From Firmicutes bacterium UBA2530 (GTDB lineage Bacteria > Bacillota > Clostridia > Tissierellales > Sedimentibacteraceae): 44,731 nucleotides of DNA. The stretch covers positions 163,413-208,143 of the forward strand of contig DDNC01000002.1 of NCBI GenBank assembly GCA_002340985.1, read 5' to 3'. Made by a program: the position numbers and the translations under genes. This document shows positions 32,281 through 41,323 of the stretch, one piece after another; positions within the stretch are counted from its first letter, which is position 1; the number at the start of each line of letters is the position of its first letter. The notes below the pieces were generated by a model, which was not told where the DNA came from, ran no database searches, and worked only from the letters and a program-made list of their open reading frames with translations.

Positions 32281-33045
32281 ATGAAAATAATGGGGAAAAC
32301 GCTTTTAATTGCAGGAATATCATCTGCCTTGTTGTTTGTACCTGTATTTGCCGCGGAAGAGGCGGCCGCTGATGGAGTACTGGAGGCAGTTACGTCGGAA
32401 ATTCAAGCTGACGCTGTGCAGGATGCACAGGATGAAGCTGCTAAGGAAGAGATCAGAAAGGGCATTGTCACAGTTGATATTTTGAACGTAAGAAGCGGGC
32501 CCTCCACTGAAAATGAAAAATTGGGAAAGCTTTCACTGGGCACATCAGTAGAAATATTGTCCGAGTCCGAAGGCTGGTATGAAATAAATTTTGATTCCTC
32601 TAAGGCATATGTTAGTGCCGAGTATGTGATCGTAATAAATTACAGTACCGATTCTGCAGAAGCTCAATTATCGGGCGGAAGCATAGTGGAATATGCCAAA
32701 CAATATATAGGAACACCATATGCATACGGAGGAAATACTCCAAGCGGCTTTGACTGCTCAGGCTTTGTACAGTATGTTATGTCTAATTTCGGAGTAACCA
32801 TGCCGAGGTCATCAACAGAGCAGTATTCCATAGGCGTAAGAGTTGATAAATCTCAGCTTTTGCCTGGAGACCTGGTATATTTTAAATATTCAGCGAGCTC
32901 TTCCAGATTGAGTCATGTGGGAATTTATACGGGAGATGGCAATTTCATTCATTCTCCGGTACCTGGACAAACTGTGAGAATTGATACACTTTCTTCAGGA
33001 TATTTTTCAAATTATTATTATGGTGCAACGAGAGTAATGCGGTGA
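32281..33045 (+). CDS. Secreted NlpC/P60 endopeptidase with SH3 domain
   Basis: A 254-residue secreted cell-wall hydrolase. It has a signal peptide ending near VFAAEE (residues 1-24), an acidic linker rich in Ala/Asp/Glu (25-58), a bacterial SH3b domain (about 60-120, beginning VDILNVRSGPST), and an NlpC/P60 domain (130-254). The catalytic residues are C159 (FDCSGF), H212 (SHVGIY) and H224. It should cleave gamma-D-Glu-diamino-acid bonds in peptidoglycan. The ribosome site before ATG 32281 is weak (GAGGA, 20 nt away, or ATAGG). Confidence 0.92.
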   Translation: MKIMGKTLLIAGISSALLFVPVFAAEEAAADGVLEAVTSEIQADAVQDAQDEAAKEEIRKGIVTVDILNVRSGPSTENEKLGKLSLGTSVEILSESEGWYEINFDSSKAYVSAEYVIVINYSTDSAEAQLSGGSIVEYAKQYIGTPYAYGGNTPSGFDCSGFVQYVMSNFGVTMPRSSTEQYSIGVRVDKSQLLPGDLVYFKYSASSSRLSHVGIYTGDGNFIHSPVPGQTVRIDTLSSGYFSNYYYGATRVMR

Positions 33046-33134
33046 TGATGACGGGCAGTTAAGATATCTTAGCTGCCCTGTATATTTTACGGGAAAATAA
33101 AAACAATATGCAGAATGAACATTAAGGAGATACA

Positions 33135-34322
33135 ATGAGCACAAGCAGGAAAATATTTCAGGAGGATTCCTATTTATGCAGCAGTGAAGCAACGGTTGTA
33201 AGCTGTGTTAATAAGGATGATTACTATGAAGTGATACTTGATAAAACTATCTTTTATCCGCACATGTCGGGAGGACAGCCAAAGGATGAGGGAACAATAA
33301 ACGGCATAGAGGTATTTGACGTAAGAGAAGAAGGCAATGAAATAATACATCTTCTTAAGGCACCTGTTGAAGGAGAAGTGTCTCTATTCATTAATTTTGA
33401 TGTGCGCTTTGATTATATGCAGCAGCATACAGGACAGCATGTTCTTTCATGTGCATTTGATGAGCTTTTCAATGGAAAAACAATAGGGTTTCATCTTGGA
33501 GACAGATATTCAACCATTGACCTGGACATATTGGTGACTGATGAAATAGTAAGGCAGGTCGAGCTGCTGAGCAATAGAATAATATATGAAAATAAAGCCG
33601 TGACCGATAGAATATATTCGTATGAGGATGCAATAAAGCTAAATCTGAGAAAAAAACCTATGGAGCTGGAGCAACTGAGAATTGTAAGCGTAGAAAATTA
33701 CGATGATTGCGCTTGCAGCGGAACTCATGTGAAACATACGGGTGAAATAGGAATAATAAAGGTCACAAGGACTGAGAGATACAAAGGCGGCACAAGAGTT
33801 GAATTCATGTGCGGAAAAAGAGCATTGAACAATTATGACGATAAGAGCAGAATTATATCTGATTTGTCCACTGCTATGTCCTGCAATGCCGATGCCATTG
33901 CCGAAAATATTGAAAGACTCATGAATGAGAATAAAAAACTTAAAAAAGATGCTTCTAATTTAAGTAGCCGTATAAATGAATACAGGGCTGAGGAATTGAA
34001 GAAGAGTGCGGAGATTAAGGATGGTATCAGCTATATATTTGTAAAAACGGAGGATGATATAAAGGATCTGCGGTTCATATGCTCAAAAATAACGGAGTGT
34101 GACAACATTGCAGCTGTATTGGTTTCAGAAGCAGATAATGTGTGCAGCTTGGTTATGGGGCAGTCTAAGAATCTTAATATTGACTTGAAAAGTGTTTTTG
34201 AGGAGTGCAGATCAATCATTGGCGGTAAGGGAGGAGGCAGCAGTCACATGCTGCAATGCTCAGGGGAGCTGTTCAAAGGAACGGAATGCATAAAAGCAGC
34301 AAGACGAACGCTTTTAACATAA
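33135..34322 (+). CDS. alaX: Alanyl-tRNA editing protein, AlaX-L type with DHHA1
   Basis: A 395-residue free-standing alanyl-tRNA editing protein. The N-terminal beta-barrel part has SGGQPKDEG. The editing site zinc motifs are QQHTGQH (HxxxH, near residue 98) and CACSGTH (CxxxH, near 198). A coiled segment (260-300) and a C-terminal DHHA1 domain with GGKGGGSSHMLQCSG follow. It removes serine or glycine mischarged on tRNA-Ala. The next gene, csaA, starts 21 bp downstream. ATG 33135 follows AAGGAG. Confidence 0.92.
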   Translation: MSTSRKIFQEDSYLCSSEATVVSCVNKDDYYEVILDKTIFYPHMSGGQPKDEGTINGIEVFDVREEGNEIIHLLKAPVEGEVSLFINFDVRFDYMQQHTGQHVLSCAFDELFNGKTIGFHLGDRYSTIDLDILVTDEIVRQVELLSNRIIYENKAVTDRIYSYEDAIKLNLRKKPMELEQLRIVSVENYDDCACSGTHVKHTGEIGIIKVTRTERYKGGTRVEFMCGKRALNNYDDKSRIISDLSTAMSCNADAIAENIERLMNENKKLKKDASNLSSRINEYRAEELKKSAEIKDGISYIFVKTEDDIKDLRFICSKITECDNIAAVLVSEADNVCSLVMGQSKNLNIDLKSVFEECRSIIGGKGGGSSHMLQCSGELFKGTECIKAARRTLLT

Positions 34323-34343
34323 TACAAATATGAAGAGGTGCGT

Positions 34344-34673
34344 ATGATTACATTTGATGATTTTGCAAAAGTAGATATAAGAGTGGGAGAAATAGTAAAG
34401 GCGGAGGTTTTTGAGAAGGCGAGGAGACCTGCCTACAAGCTTCTGATTGATTTTGGCAATGAAATAGGAACGAAAAAATCCAGCGCCCAAATTACTGATT
34501 TATATACAGAACAGGAATTAACCGGAAAACAGGTGCTTGCGGTTATTAACTTTCCGCCGAGACAAATTGCGGATTTTATGTCGGAGGTACTGGTATTGGG
34601 TACATATTCAAAGGACGGGGTTGTTTTGATACAGCCTGAACGCAATGTTGAGAACGGCGATAAATTAGGTTAA
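34344..34673 (+). CDS. csaA: tRNA-binding protein/chaperone CsaA
   Basis: A 109-residue OB-fold tRNA-binding protein that aligns throughout with B. subtilis CsaA (110 residues), including DFAKVDIRVGEIVKAE, KSSAQITDLY and VINFPPRQIADFMSEVLVLG. CsaA binds tRNA and has been described as a secretion-related chaperone. The start is ATG 34344, 5 bp after GAAGAGG; the upstream GTG at 34338 lies within that site. It is probably co-transcribed with alaX. Confidence 0.92.
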   Translation: MITFDDFAKVDIRVGEIVKAEVFEKARRPAYKLLIDFGNEIGTKKSSAQITDLYTEQELTGKQVLAVINFPPRQIADFMSEVLVLGTYSKDGVVLIQPERNVENGDKLG

Positions 34674-34735
34674 TGACGAATTAATTTGTTTAGCTCCTGC
34701 ATAATAGGATATATAACTAATGAGGAGGGATTGCC

Positions 34736-35230
34736 ATGAAAAGAATACTTGTTCCTGTAGATGGTTCAAATGCATCAGTCAGTGCCGTAAAAAAGGCAAT
34801 TGAAATAGGAAAGAATTACAATTCATTAATAAAACTGATTTCTGTAGTCAAATCAACAGAAAAAAGAAGAAAAGAGAGAAACGAAAATCTTTGGAATGCC
34901 GTGGACGGGTCCATTATTGCCGATATTGCTGAAAGTGCTGAATTAGAGAAAAAGCTTGAAAGCAAGTATACGGAAAATGCTGAAATGCTGTTGAGCCAAA
35001 TAGCCGCAAAACTGAATTTCACCGGTACAAGGCTTGAAAGGGAAGTGTTAATCGGTGAGCCTTATGAAAAAATTATTGAAACTGCCGCTAATGGCGGATT
35101 TGATTTAATTGTGATGGGTAACAGAGGATTTTCAAGATTCAAGCGGTTTTTTGTAGGCTCCGTGACTCAGAGGGTAATTTCAGAAGCACCATGCCCGGTA
35201 TTAGTAATAAGAAGCAATTTTGAACCCTAA
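34736..35230 (+). CDS. Universal stress protein (UspA family)
   Basis: A 164-residue universal stress protein. It begins KRILVPVDGSNAS and ends with the ATP-binding loop GNRGFSRFKRFFVGSVTQRVISEAPCPVLVIR, which fits the G-2x-G-9x-G(S/T) pattern of nucleotide-binding members. It acts in the cytoplasm as a stress-associated ATP-binding protein. ATG 34736 follows GAGGAGGG. A hairpin terminator follows. Confidence 0.92.
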   Translation: MKRILVPVDGSNASVSAVKKAIEIGKNYNSLIKLISVVKSTEKRRKERNENLWNAVDGSIIADIAESAELEKKLESKYTENAEMLLSQIAAKLNFTGTRLEREVLIGEPYEKIIETAANGGFDLIVMGNRGFSRFKRFFVGSVTQRVISEAPCPVLVIRSNFEP

Positions 35231-35245
35231 TATTCTTTTTTAAAT

Positions 35246-35292
35246 AAACTATCTTTGAAAGCTGCAATAAGGTTTCGGGATAGTTTTTTTTG
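35246..35292 (+). terminator. Terminator of the universal stress gene
   Basis: AAACTATC (35246-35253) pairs with GATAGTTT (35279-35286), with inner GAAA/TTTC, and is followed by TTTTTTT. Confidence 0.75.
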
Positions 35293-35380
35293 TCTCAACT
35301 TGGCAGTTGTTAAAAATAATATTTCTGATATAATTAAATTAATGTTTACAAAAATTGGTATTACAGAGCGGGAGGAATAT

Positions 35381-35672
35381 ATGAGAAATGGATCATTGCT
35401 CGGGCTTAAAGGCAAGATAAAGCCAATTAGCTTCAATGTTGACGATTATGACAAAATATTCATAGGTGGACCGGTATGGGCCGGAAAAAGTCAACAAGGA
35501 ACCGGAAGCCGTATATGAATTGATAAAAAAACGCGTTATTATGAACGGAGGTAAAACCTCCGGAAGCTTCTTTGTTCAGACAGATATGAAAAAGCTCCCG
35601 GATTCTGACATGGTAAAGGTTAAAGTTATGGATTGGATTGGCAAAAATAATCTTGAGAAGGTAATAAAGTGA
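35381..35672 (+). pseudogene. Degraded flavodoxin-like gene
   Basis: Two frames carry flavodoxin-like pieces. ATG 35381, with a good GGAGG site, opens a frame ending DDYDKIFIGGPVWAGK, the typical second FMN-loop region. The downstream piece (to 35672) reads EAVYELIKKRVIMNGGKTSG and onward, like a flavodoxin C-terminal helix and strand. The frame shifts near 35490. The N-terminal phosphate-binding loop (about 50 residues) and part of the middle are missing. It overlaps the hutD start by 4 bp. Confidence 0.7.
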
Positions 35673-36238
35673 AGATAACAATTATAAATGAAGAAAATGC
35701 TGTCTTATCAAAATGGGCTGGCGGCGAGAGTCGTCAGTACTACATATACCCTCCTGATTCAAGCTATGCCGAAAGAAATTTCATGTTCAGGGTAAGCGTG
35801 GCTTCCTCAGATACGGAGGAAGAATCACCTTACAGTGATTTGCAAAATTATACAAGATACTTGATGATGCTTGAAGGAACTGCTCATGTATACCATAATG
35901 GAAGGTACGACATTGTTTTAAATCCGTATGATAAAATTGACATATTTGACGGAGGATGGGAGTCCTCTGCAACCGGAAGGATGACGGACTTTAATTTAAT
36001 GGTGCGTAAAGAGTGCAGCGGTGAAATGTCTGTAATTGATAAAAATTGCACATATGAAGCTGAGCATGGTATCCATATATTTTTCTGCGGCAGGGGCAGT
36101 GCAGTTTTCGAGTTTGCTGATGAAAAAATTTCTGTATGTGCAGGTGGGCTGTTTATATTGGAAGATGCAGGAGGCGGCATTAGTATTAATGTCGGTCAGG
36201 ACGGAGATAAATTGATTATGATGAATATATATTGCTGA
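35669..36238 (+). CDS. HutD/Ves family cupin protein
   Basis: A 189-residue protein of the HutD/Ves cupin family. It has the family's KWAGGESRQYYIYPPDSSYAERNFMFRVSVA start pattern, SPYSDLQNYTRYLMMLEGTA, and DFNLMVRK in the second half. HutD occurs in histidine-utilisation operons and may act as a housekeeping regulator; its mechanism is unknown. The start is GTG 35669, overlapping the stop of the flavodoxin remnant. No other hut genes lie in the window, although the exported reductase at 19014 may use urocanate, a histidine-degradation intermediate. Confidence 0.82.
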   Translation: MKITIINEENAVLSKWAGGESRQYYIYPPDSSYAERNFMFRVSVASSDTEEESPYSDLQNYTRYLMMLEGTAHVYHNGRYDIVLNPYDKIDIFDGGWESSATGRMTDFNLMVRKECSGEMSVIDKNCTYEAEHGIHIFFCGRGSAVFEFADEKISVCAGGLFILEDAGGGISINVGQDGDKLIMMNIYC

Positions 36239-36350
36239 AATGGACTCGGAGGAAAAAATTTGCGGGGTTATAATTAATTCCGCATACTTCGACAATTTTG
36301 TCATATTTGTATGGTAAAATGGGATTGTTGATTTTGCATGATGCATTTTT

Positions 36351-36378
36351 GTCAATATTGTTGTATAATTATGATAAT
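36351..36378 (+). promoter_or_regulatory. Promoter of the PAS-GGDEF-HD-GYP gene
   Basis: TTGTCA (about 36351-36356) and GATAAT (about 36373-36378) are 16-18 bp apart. Transcription starting near 36385 leaves ATG 36408 as the sensible start. Confidence 0.5.
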
Positions 36379-36407
36379 ATATTCTTTGAATGAGTGAGGA
36401 AAAACGA

Positions 36408-38657
36408 ATGGTTACTGAAATTGGAAGGCAAACGTATGCTTTTCTTGAAGAAAAAATGACAGAAAATGATTTCTACAAGCATTTAATTGAAGAACTGCCG
36501 ATTGGGTATGCACTTTTGGAGTTCATTTACAATGAAGATGAAATTAGGTGTGATTACAAATTCAAAGAAGTAAATTATGTTTTTGAAAAAGAGACAGGCT
36601 TGAGAGAAGAAGAAATAATAAACAAGAAACTGCTTGATGTTTTTTGGTATCTTGATAAAAGCGAACTTGACAAGCTGGACTATAATTTTCAGAGGGTTAT
36701 AGAAAAAGGAAAGCATGAATTTGAATTTCATTTAAGAACTGCAGGAAAATGGTACAGAGTAAGCATGTTTTCACCTGTAAGAAACCAGCTTGTAATGTAT
36801 TTTATGGGTATAACCAATGAAAAAAGGCAGCTTGCTGAGCTTGAAAACAGCCGTAAAAGGATGGAAAATGTAATAGAAGGAACAAATGCCGGCACATGGG
36901 AAGTCAACAGACAGACAGGTGAACGATTTTATAACAGACGTTGGGCAGAAATATTAGGATATACATTGGAAGAGCTGTATCCAATAGACAAGGAAACGTG
37001 GGAGAGGCTTGTTTATCCCGATGACTTGGAGGCCCAGCTGAGCAGAGACAAGAAGCTGTACAATAAAGAAATAGAGTTTTATGACGAGGAATACAGAATG
37101 ATTCATAAGGATGGCAGTACCGTATGGATTCAGGACAGGGGAAAAGTAATATCCTGGACTGAGGAAGGCAAACCACATATAATCAGCGGAACTCATACCG
37201 ATGTTACAAAGAGAAAGAATCTCGAACTTGAGCTTTCTCATGAAAGAAACTTGTTTATGACGACTTTAATATCTGTAGGAGACGGGGTTATTTCCACTGA
37301 TAAAAAGGGTATGGTTGTTTTTATAAACAAGGCAGCAGAGCAGCTGACAGGGTGGACCAATGAAGATGCGTGCGGAAAATCATTTGAAGAGGTATTTAAC
37401 ACAATAAATAGGCAGACATGTGAGAAAAGCAGAAATATTTTCAAGAAGGTAATTAATTCAGGAGAGAAGCATGAGATGTCCGGGAATACCGTGCTGATTG
37501 CACGGGATGGAACGGAAACAGCTATTGAGGATACAATTGCGCCCATAATACAGGATGACGGAAAGATAACCGGTGTTGTTATTGTATTTAAAGACTGCTC
37601 TGAGAGGAAGAAAAAGCAGGAGGAAATACTTTATTTGAGTTATTGTGACCCGTTAACAGGATTGTATAACCGGAGATTTTTTGAAAACAAATTAAGGGAG
37701 CTGGATACGGAAAAGAATCTTCCCATAACGCTGATTATGGCTGATGTTAACGGGCTTAAGCTAGTTAATGACTCCTTTGGACACGGTAAGGGAGATGGAC
37801 TGCTTAAAAGCGCCGCAGATATATTGAGCAAAGGATGCAGAAAAACGGATATAGTTGCCAGGTTTGGCGGTGATGAATTTGCCGCTATACTTATAAAGAC
37901 GGGAAGAGAGCAGGCAGAGCAGGTTATTAAAAGAATAAAGGCGCTGTCATTAAAGGAAAAAGACTGTGCAATAGATATTTCGATTTCCTTCGGCTATGAG
38001 ACCAAGTCAAGCATGGCGGATGATATGAGAGATATATTTAAGGCTGCTGAGGATAATATGTACAGCAATAAGCTCTATGAGAGTTCGAGGATTAAAAATA
38101 AAATAATAGGCAGACTTATGCACAATTTATACCAAAGGGGCAGCAGTGAAATGCAGCATTCAAAAAGAGTGAGCAGGATATGTGAGAAATTGGCTGTGTA
38201 TATGAATTTTGACAAAAATAAGGTTCGCCAAATAAAAATTGCGGGTCTCATGCATGATATAGGAAAGACTGGAATTGACGGCAATATTGTGAATAAGTCC
38301 GGGCGTCTCAGTGACGATGAGCGCAGGGAAGTCAGAAAGCATGCGGAAGTAGGCTACAGGATATTGAGCTCTTCCAATAAATTTTCCGAAATTGCTGAAT
38401 ATGTGCTCATGCATCATGAAAGACCGGATGGCGGCGGGTATCCGGGAGGATTGAAGGGTAATGTCATATCTGTCCAGTCAAAGATAATAGCGGTAGCGGA
38501 TGCATATGATTCAATGACGGGTGACAGGCCGTTCAGAAAGTTACTTTCTGCAGAGGAAGCCGTAAGTGAGCTGCAAAGATGCTCAGGCACACAGTTTGAT
38601 GCCGAAATAGTTAATGCGCTTGCAGATATTATTTTGGTAGAGAAAGTGGATTTATAA
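36408..38657 (+). CDS. PAS-PAS-PAS-GGDEF-HD-GYP c-di-GMP signalling protein
   Basis: A 749-residue cytoplasmic protein with three PAS domains (about 15-130, 145-270, 280-400). A GGDEF domain follows (intact GGDEF at 487-491, with an RxxD inhibitory site RKTD five residues before it), and then an HD-GYP domain (HD at 616-617, HHERPDGGGYP at 669-679). Both synthesis and degradation motifs are intact, so it may be bifunctional and switched by the PAS sensors. No transmembrane segment is present, so the signal is internal (redox, gas or ligand). I choose ATG 36408 with GTGAGG over ATG 36390, which has no ribosome site. Confidence 0.93.
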   Translation: MVTEIGRQTYAFLEEKMTENDFYKHLIEELPIGYALLEFIYNEDEIRCDYKFKEVNYVFEKETGLREEEIINKKLLDVFWYLDKSELDKLDYNFQRVIEKGKHEFEFHLRTAGKWYRVSMFSPVRNQLVMYFMGITNEKRQLAELENSRKRMENVIEGTNAGTWEVNRQTGERFYNRRWAEILGYTLEELYPIDKETWERLVYPDDLEAQLSRDKKLYNKEIEFYDEEYRMIHKDGSTVWIQDRGKVISWTEEGKPHIISGTHTDVTKRKNLELELSHERNLFMTTLISVGDGVISTDKKGMVVFINKAAEQLTGWTNEDACGKSFEEVFNTINRQTCEKSRNIFKKVINSGEKHEMSGNTVLIARDGTETAIEDTIAPIIQDDGKITGVVIVFKDCSERKKKQEEILYLSYCDPLTGLYNRRFFENKLRELDTEKNLPITLIMADVNGLKLVNDSFGHGKGDGLLKSAADILSKGCRKTDIVARFGGDEFAAILIKTGREQAEQVIKRIKALSLKEKDCAIDISISFGYETKSSMADDMRDIFKAAEDNMYSNKLYESSRIKNKIIGRLMHNLYQRGSSEMQHSKRVSRICEKLAVYMNFDKNKVRQIKIAGLMHDIGKTGIDGNIVNKSGRLSDDERREVRKHAEVGYRILSSSNKFSEIAEYVLMHHERPDGGGYPGGLKGNVISVQSKIIAVADAYDSMTGDRPFRKLLSAEEAVSELQRCSGTQFDAEIVNALADIILVEKVDL

Positions 38658-38737
38658 AAGACTTGATTTTTATCTTCCACTCTGCTATCATGATTATTTA
38701 TAAAGTATTCTACAATGATTGCAGTCAGAGGAATGTT

Positions 38738-39325
38738 ATGGATAAGTTGAAGAAAAAAATAGTTGAAGCGGGAGAAATAAGGGAAGGTCAGGTACTTAAG
38801 GTAGACAGCTTCTTGAACCACCAGCTGGATGTTGAACTTTTGTACGAAATTGGAGAAGAGATTTATAATCTTTTCAAGGACAGGAAAATAACTAAGATAC
38901 TTACAATCGAGGTAAGCGGGATTGCAATTGCAGTCATGGCAGCAATGTATTTCAAGGTGCCGGTTGTATTTGCAAAGAAGACAGAAAGCCTTAACTTAGA
39001 CAGTGATGTATATAAGGGAAAGGTTGTTTCCTATACTAAAAATAAAGAATACAACATAATGATAAGCAAAAAATATTTAAACCAAGATGACAGGCTTTTA
39101 ATTATAGATGATTTTTTGGCAGAAGGGAATGCCATGAAAAGCCTTATAAATCTGGCGCACGAAAGCGGAGCCTCAGTAGAGGGGATAGGAATTGCAATAG
39201 AAAAGGGGTTTCAAAACGGAGGGAAGTATTTAAGGAACATGAACTTTAACCTGAAAAGTCTTGTAATAATAGACGCACTGAAAGAGGGGAGCATTATTTT
39301 CAGGGATGAACAGCAAAGACCGTAG
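38738..39325 (+). CDS. xpt: Xanthine phosphoribosyltransferase
   Basis: A 195-residue protein close to B. subtilis Xpt (194 residues). It has the start MDKLKKKIVEAGEIREGQVLKVDSFLNHQLD pattern, the EVSGIA loop, and the PRPP-binding LLIIDDFLAEGNAM. It salvages xanthine to XMP. The open frame begins at 38663, but ATG 38738 with AGAGGA matches the family start. The 80-bp leader shows no purine-riboswitch three-way junction, which is unusual for xpt. Its last codons are part of the terminator hairpin. Confidence 0.92.
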   Translation: MDKLKKKIVEAGEIREGQVLKVDSFLNHQLDVELLYEIGEEIYNLFKDRKITKILTIEVSGIAIAVMAAMYFKVPVVFAKKTESLNLDSDVYKGKVVSYTKNKEYNIMISKKYLNQDDRLLIIDDFLAEGNAMKSLINLAHESGASVEGIGIAIEKGFQNGGKYLRNMNFNLKSLVIIDALKEGSIIFRDEQQRP

Positions 39326-39358
39326 TTAGCGGTCTTCGACGTTCATCCTTTGTTTTTG
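39304..39358. terminator. Terminator of xpt (possibly bidirectional)
   Basis: GGATGAAC (39304-39311) pairs with GTTCATCC (39341-39348), with an inner stem AAGACCG/CGGTCTT (39316-39322 with 39330-39336), followed by TTTGTTTTT. It separates convergent genes. Confidence 0.8.
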
Positions 39359-39886
39359 CTATTCATACAGCTTACATACATCATTTATTTTATTCATTAT
39401 GTTCCAGGTCTTTCTGTCCAGCACACCCGTAACAGGGAGATTGCTGTATTTTTGAAACTGCTTGAGTGCTGATTCGGTCTGCTCGTCAAAAACACCGGTA
39501 AATTGCACATCAGAGTAATTTTTATATTTATTGTTGAAATTTTTCAGAATTATCTGCAATATATAAATTAAATTTCCTGAATCGCCTTTCTTATATTCGT
39601 TGACATTGCTCGGATAGCATCCTACGCTGCTGGGAGCATTTATGTGGTGCATGCAATCCTTGTGTTCGTCCATGAGTTTATTCCATGTTAGAAAATTTAC
39701 TTTGCCCGTAACGGGCAGATTGTATTTCTTCTGAAATTCCTTTACGGATTCTTCTGTTTTTTTGTCAAATACTCCTGTGGGAAATACCGATGGAATCTCC
39801 TTGTGTACCTGAGCGATATCTCTTAAGCAGAACTGAAGCTCTAATATTGGATTTGAGCTTTTTATATCATCTAATTTGCTTTTCAT
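39359..39886 (-). CDS. Protein with two peptidoglycan-binding repeats
   Basis: A 175-residue protein with two PG_binding_1 (PF01471-type) repeats, about 15-70 and 95-165. Each has the pattern FDKKTEESVKEFQKKYNLPVTGKVN ... TWN. It has no signal peptide and no catalytic domain. It lies 8 bp downstream of the SleC-like gene and shares its repeat type, so it probably belongs to the same spore or cell-wall function. The ATG at 39886 (minus) follows TAGGAGG. Confidence 0.85.
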   Translation of the reverse strand: MKSKLDDIKSSNPILELQFCLRDIAQVHKEIPSVFPTGVFDKKTEESVKEFQKKYNLPVTGKVNFLTWNKLMDEHKDCMHHINAPSSVGCYPSNVNEYKKGDSGNLIYILQIILKNFNNKYKNYSDVQFTGVFDEQTESALKQFQKYSNLPVTGVLDRKTWNIMNKINDVCKLYE

Positions 39887-39894
39887 TTTACCTC

Positions 39895-41310
39895 CTATTG
39901 TGCTGCGGCTTCACTGCCGGAAAATTGTCCCGGGTTACGAGTGTTGCCAAATCTTAGATTTCGATATATTAGAACAATTCTGTCCCATGTATATTGATTG
40001 ACCTCGCCTGTTTCATCAATTCCAAAAAATCTCTGAAATTCTCTTACAGCCCTTTCTGTTTCGGCGCCGTAAATACCGTCAGGCTCCGGAAGGGTTATTC
40101 CTTCAAGTACAGAGGCTATATATGACAAATATTGTTGAATTAAATATACTTCAGGTCCTTCAGAGCCCACTTTTAGTACAGTTCCGGGCCACAGCAGCGT
40201 GGGAAGAGAAATGGCTGCGGCAGGAAGAGTATCTAATATGCCTGATACAGCATTGTACATTGAATTCCATGTTTGCTCATCAATAAACCCGGTAATCGGA
40301 AGTCCGTATGTTTGCTGAAATGCCATTATAGCACTCCTCGTCTGGGTATTAAGAACACCATTTATGTCTACTGTAGGAATTGTATTGTGATAGGCTGCGA
40401 GCACATTAAGAAAATATTGCACAGCCTGAACCCTTGGAACAATTTCATTTGGTCCCGGATTCGGTGTGAATTCCGGAATTTCACCTATCATAATTCCTCG
40501 GGATGTAAGCTCGGCTAATTTCGTTACGGCTGTATAAATACTTCTTATTTTATACCATGTAGCTTTATCGACAACACCTGTCACAGGCAGATTGAAGATC
40601 CCCTGAAATGCCTCCACAGCGTCCTGGGTTGCTTCATTGAACGTGCCGTCCGGACTTGGTATCTTAGGTATGGCAGGGTAGTTGTTGGAGATTGTATTCA
40701 ATTCAATCTGCATCAGCAGTACGTACGGGTTGTCATCACCTAATTTCAGCTCAATACCAGGAAAGGTTTCGTATGCTTCCGTTAATGGAGCATTTGTTTC
40801 TATATTGATATTCTCTCCGTAGTAATACTGCAGAATTTCATATGGAGTATAGCCCTGCTCAGCCAGCTGTACGGTTCCCCATTGCAGCAGCCCTGGACAC
40901 TGAACATTGCGCCCGTCGCAGAATTGAGCAAAAAGCGGCTCCAGCTGACCTTGCCTTGCGATATAGCTGTCAAATATGTCATCAACTACCGCCGATATGG
41001 TATCAAATATACCTCTGTTGGGCACGAATGCCTGATCATATTGAGTTGTATTTGTTATGTCAAAATCGTATCCCCTTGAACGGTACCATTCTGTAAAAAT
41101 TCTGTTTAGCACAATTGATGTTATGGCATATACATTTGCCCGAATGGCACTTTCCGGCCATGTGGGGTATATTTCGCTTGATGCTACATTTTTAATATAG
41201 TCTATAAAAGGTACAGTTACATTTTCGGCAGGCTCATCGGGAGCACCTAAATGAACTGTAACTGTGCTTGGTATAACAACATGTGAAATTCCCGGAATTT
41301 GTATGCTCAT
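39895..41310 (-). CDS. SleC-like spore cortex-lytic protein with peptidoglycan-binding repeats
   Basis: A 471-residue protein. The N-terminal region (30-185) matches the SpoIID-like domain of clostridial SleC, with VPFIDYIKNVASSEIYPTWPES and IFTEWYRSRGYDFDITNTTQYDQ. Three PG_binding_1 repeats follow (about 195-260, 295-355, 380-455), each with the F-x-x-x-T-x-x-A-V/I-x-x-F-Q pattern. SleC degrades spore cortex during germination in Clostridia. No signal peptide is evident, as in several spore proteins. It is the middle gene of a three-gene operon. The lytic activity is inferred from homology, and catalytic residues cannot be confirmed by eye. Confidence 0.8.
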   Translation of the reverse strand: MSIQIPGISHVVIPSTVTVHLGAPDEPAENVTVPFIDYIKNVASSEIYPTWPESAIRANVYAITSIVLNRIFTEWYRSRGYDFDITNTTQYDQAFVPNRGIFDTISAVVDDIFDSYIARQGQLEPLFAQFCDGRNVQCPGLLQWGTVQLAEQGYTPYEILQYYYGENINIETNAPLTEAYETFPGIELKLGDDNPYVLLMQIELNTISNNYPAIPKIPSPDGTFNEATQDAVEAFQGIFNLPVTGVVDKATWYKIRSIYTAVTKLAELTSRGIMIGEIPEFTPNPGPNEIVPRVQAVQYFLNVLAAYHNTIPTVDINGVLNTQTRSAIMAFQQTYGLPITGFIDEQTWNSMYNAVSGILDTLPAAAISLPTLLWPGTVLKVGSEGPEVYLIQQYLSYIASVLEGITLPEPDGIYGAETERAVREFQRFFGIDETGEVNQYTWDRIVLIYRNLRFGNTRNPGQFSGSEAAAQ

Positions 41311-41323
41311 TATATCACCGCCT

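Noticed and set aside
38663..38737. Purine riboswitch before xpt
   Set aside because: The leader is too short and shows no three-helix junction with the conserved loop sequences.
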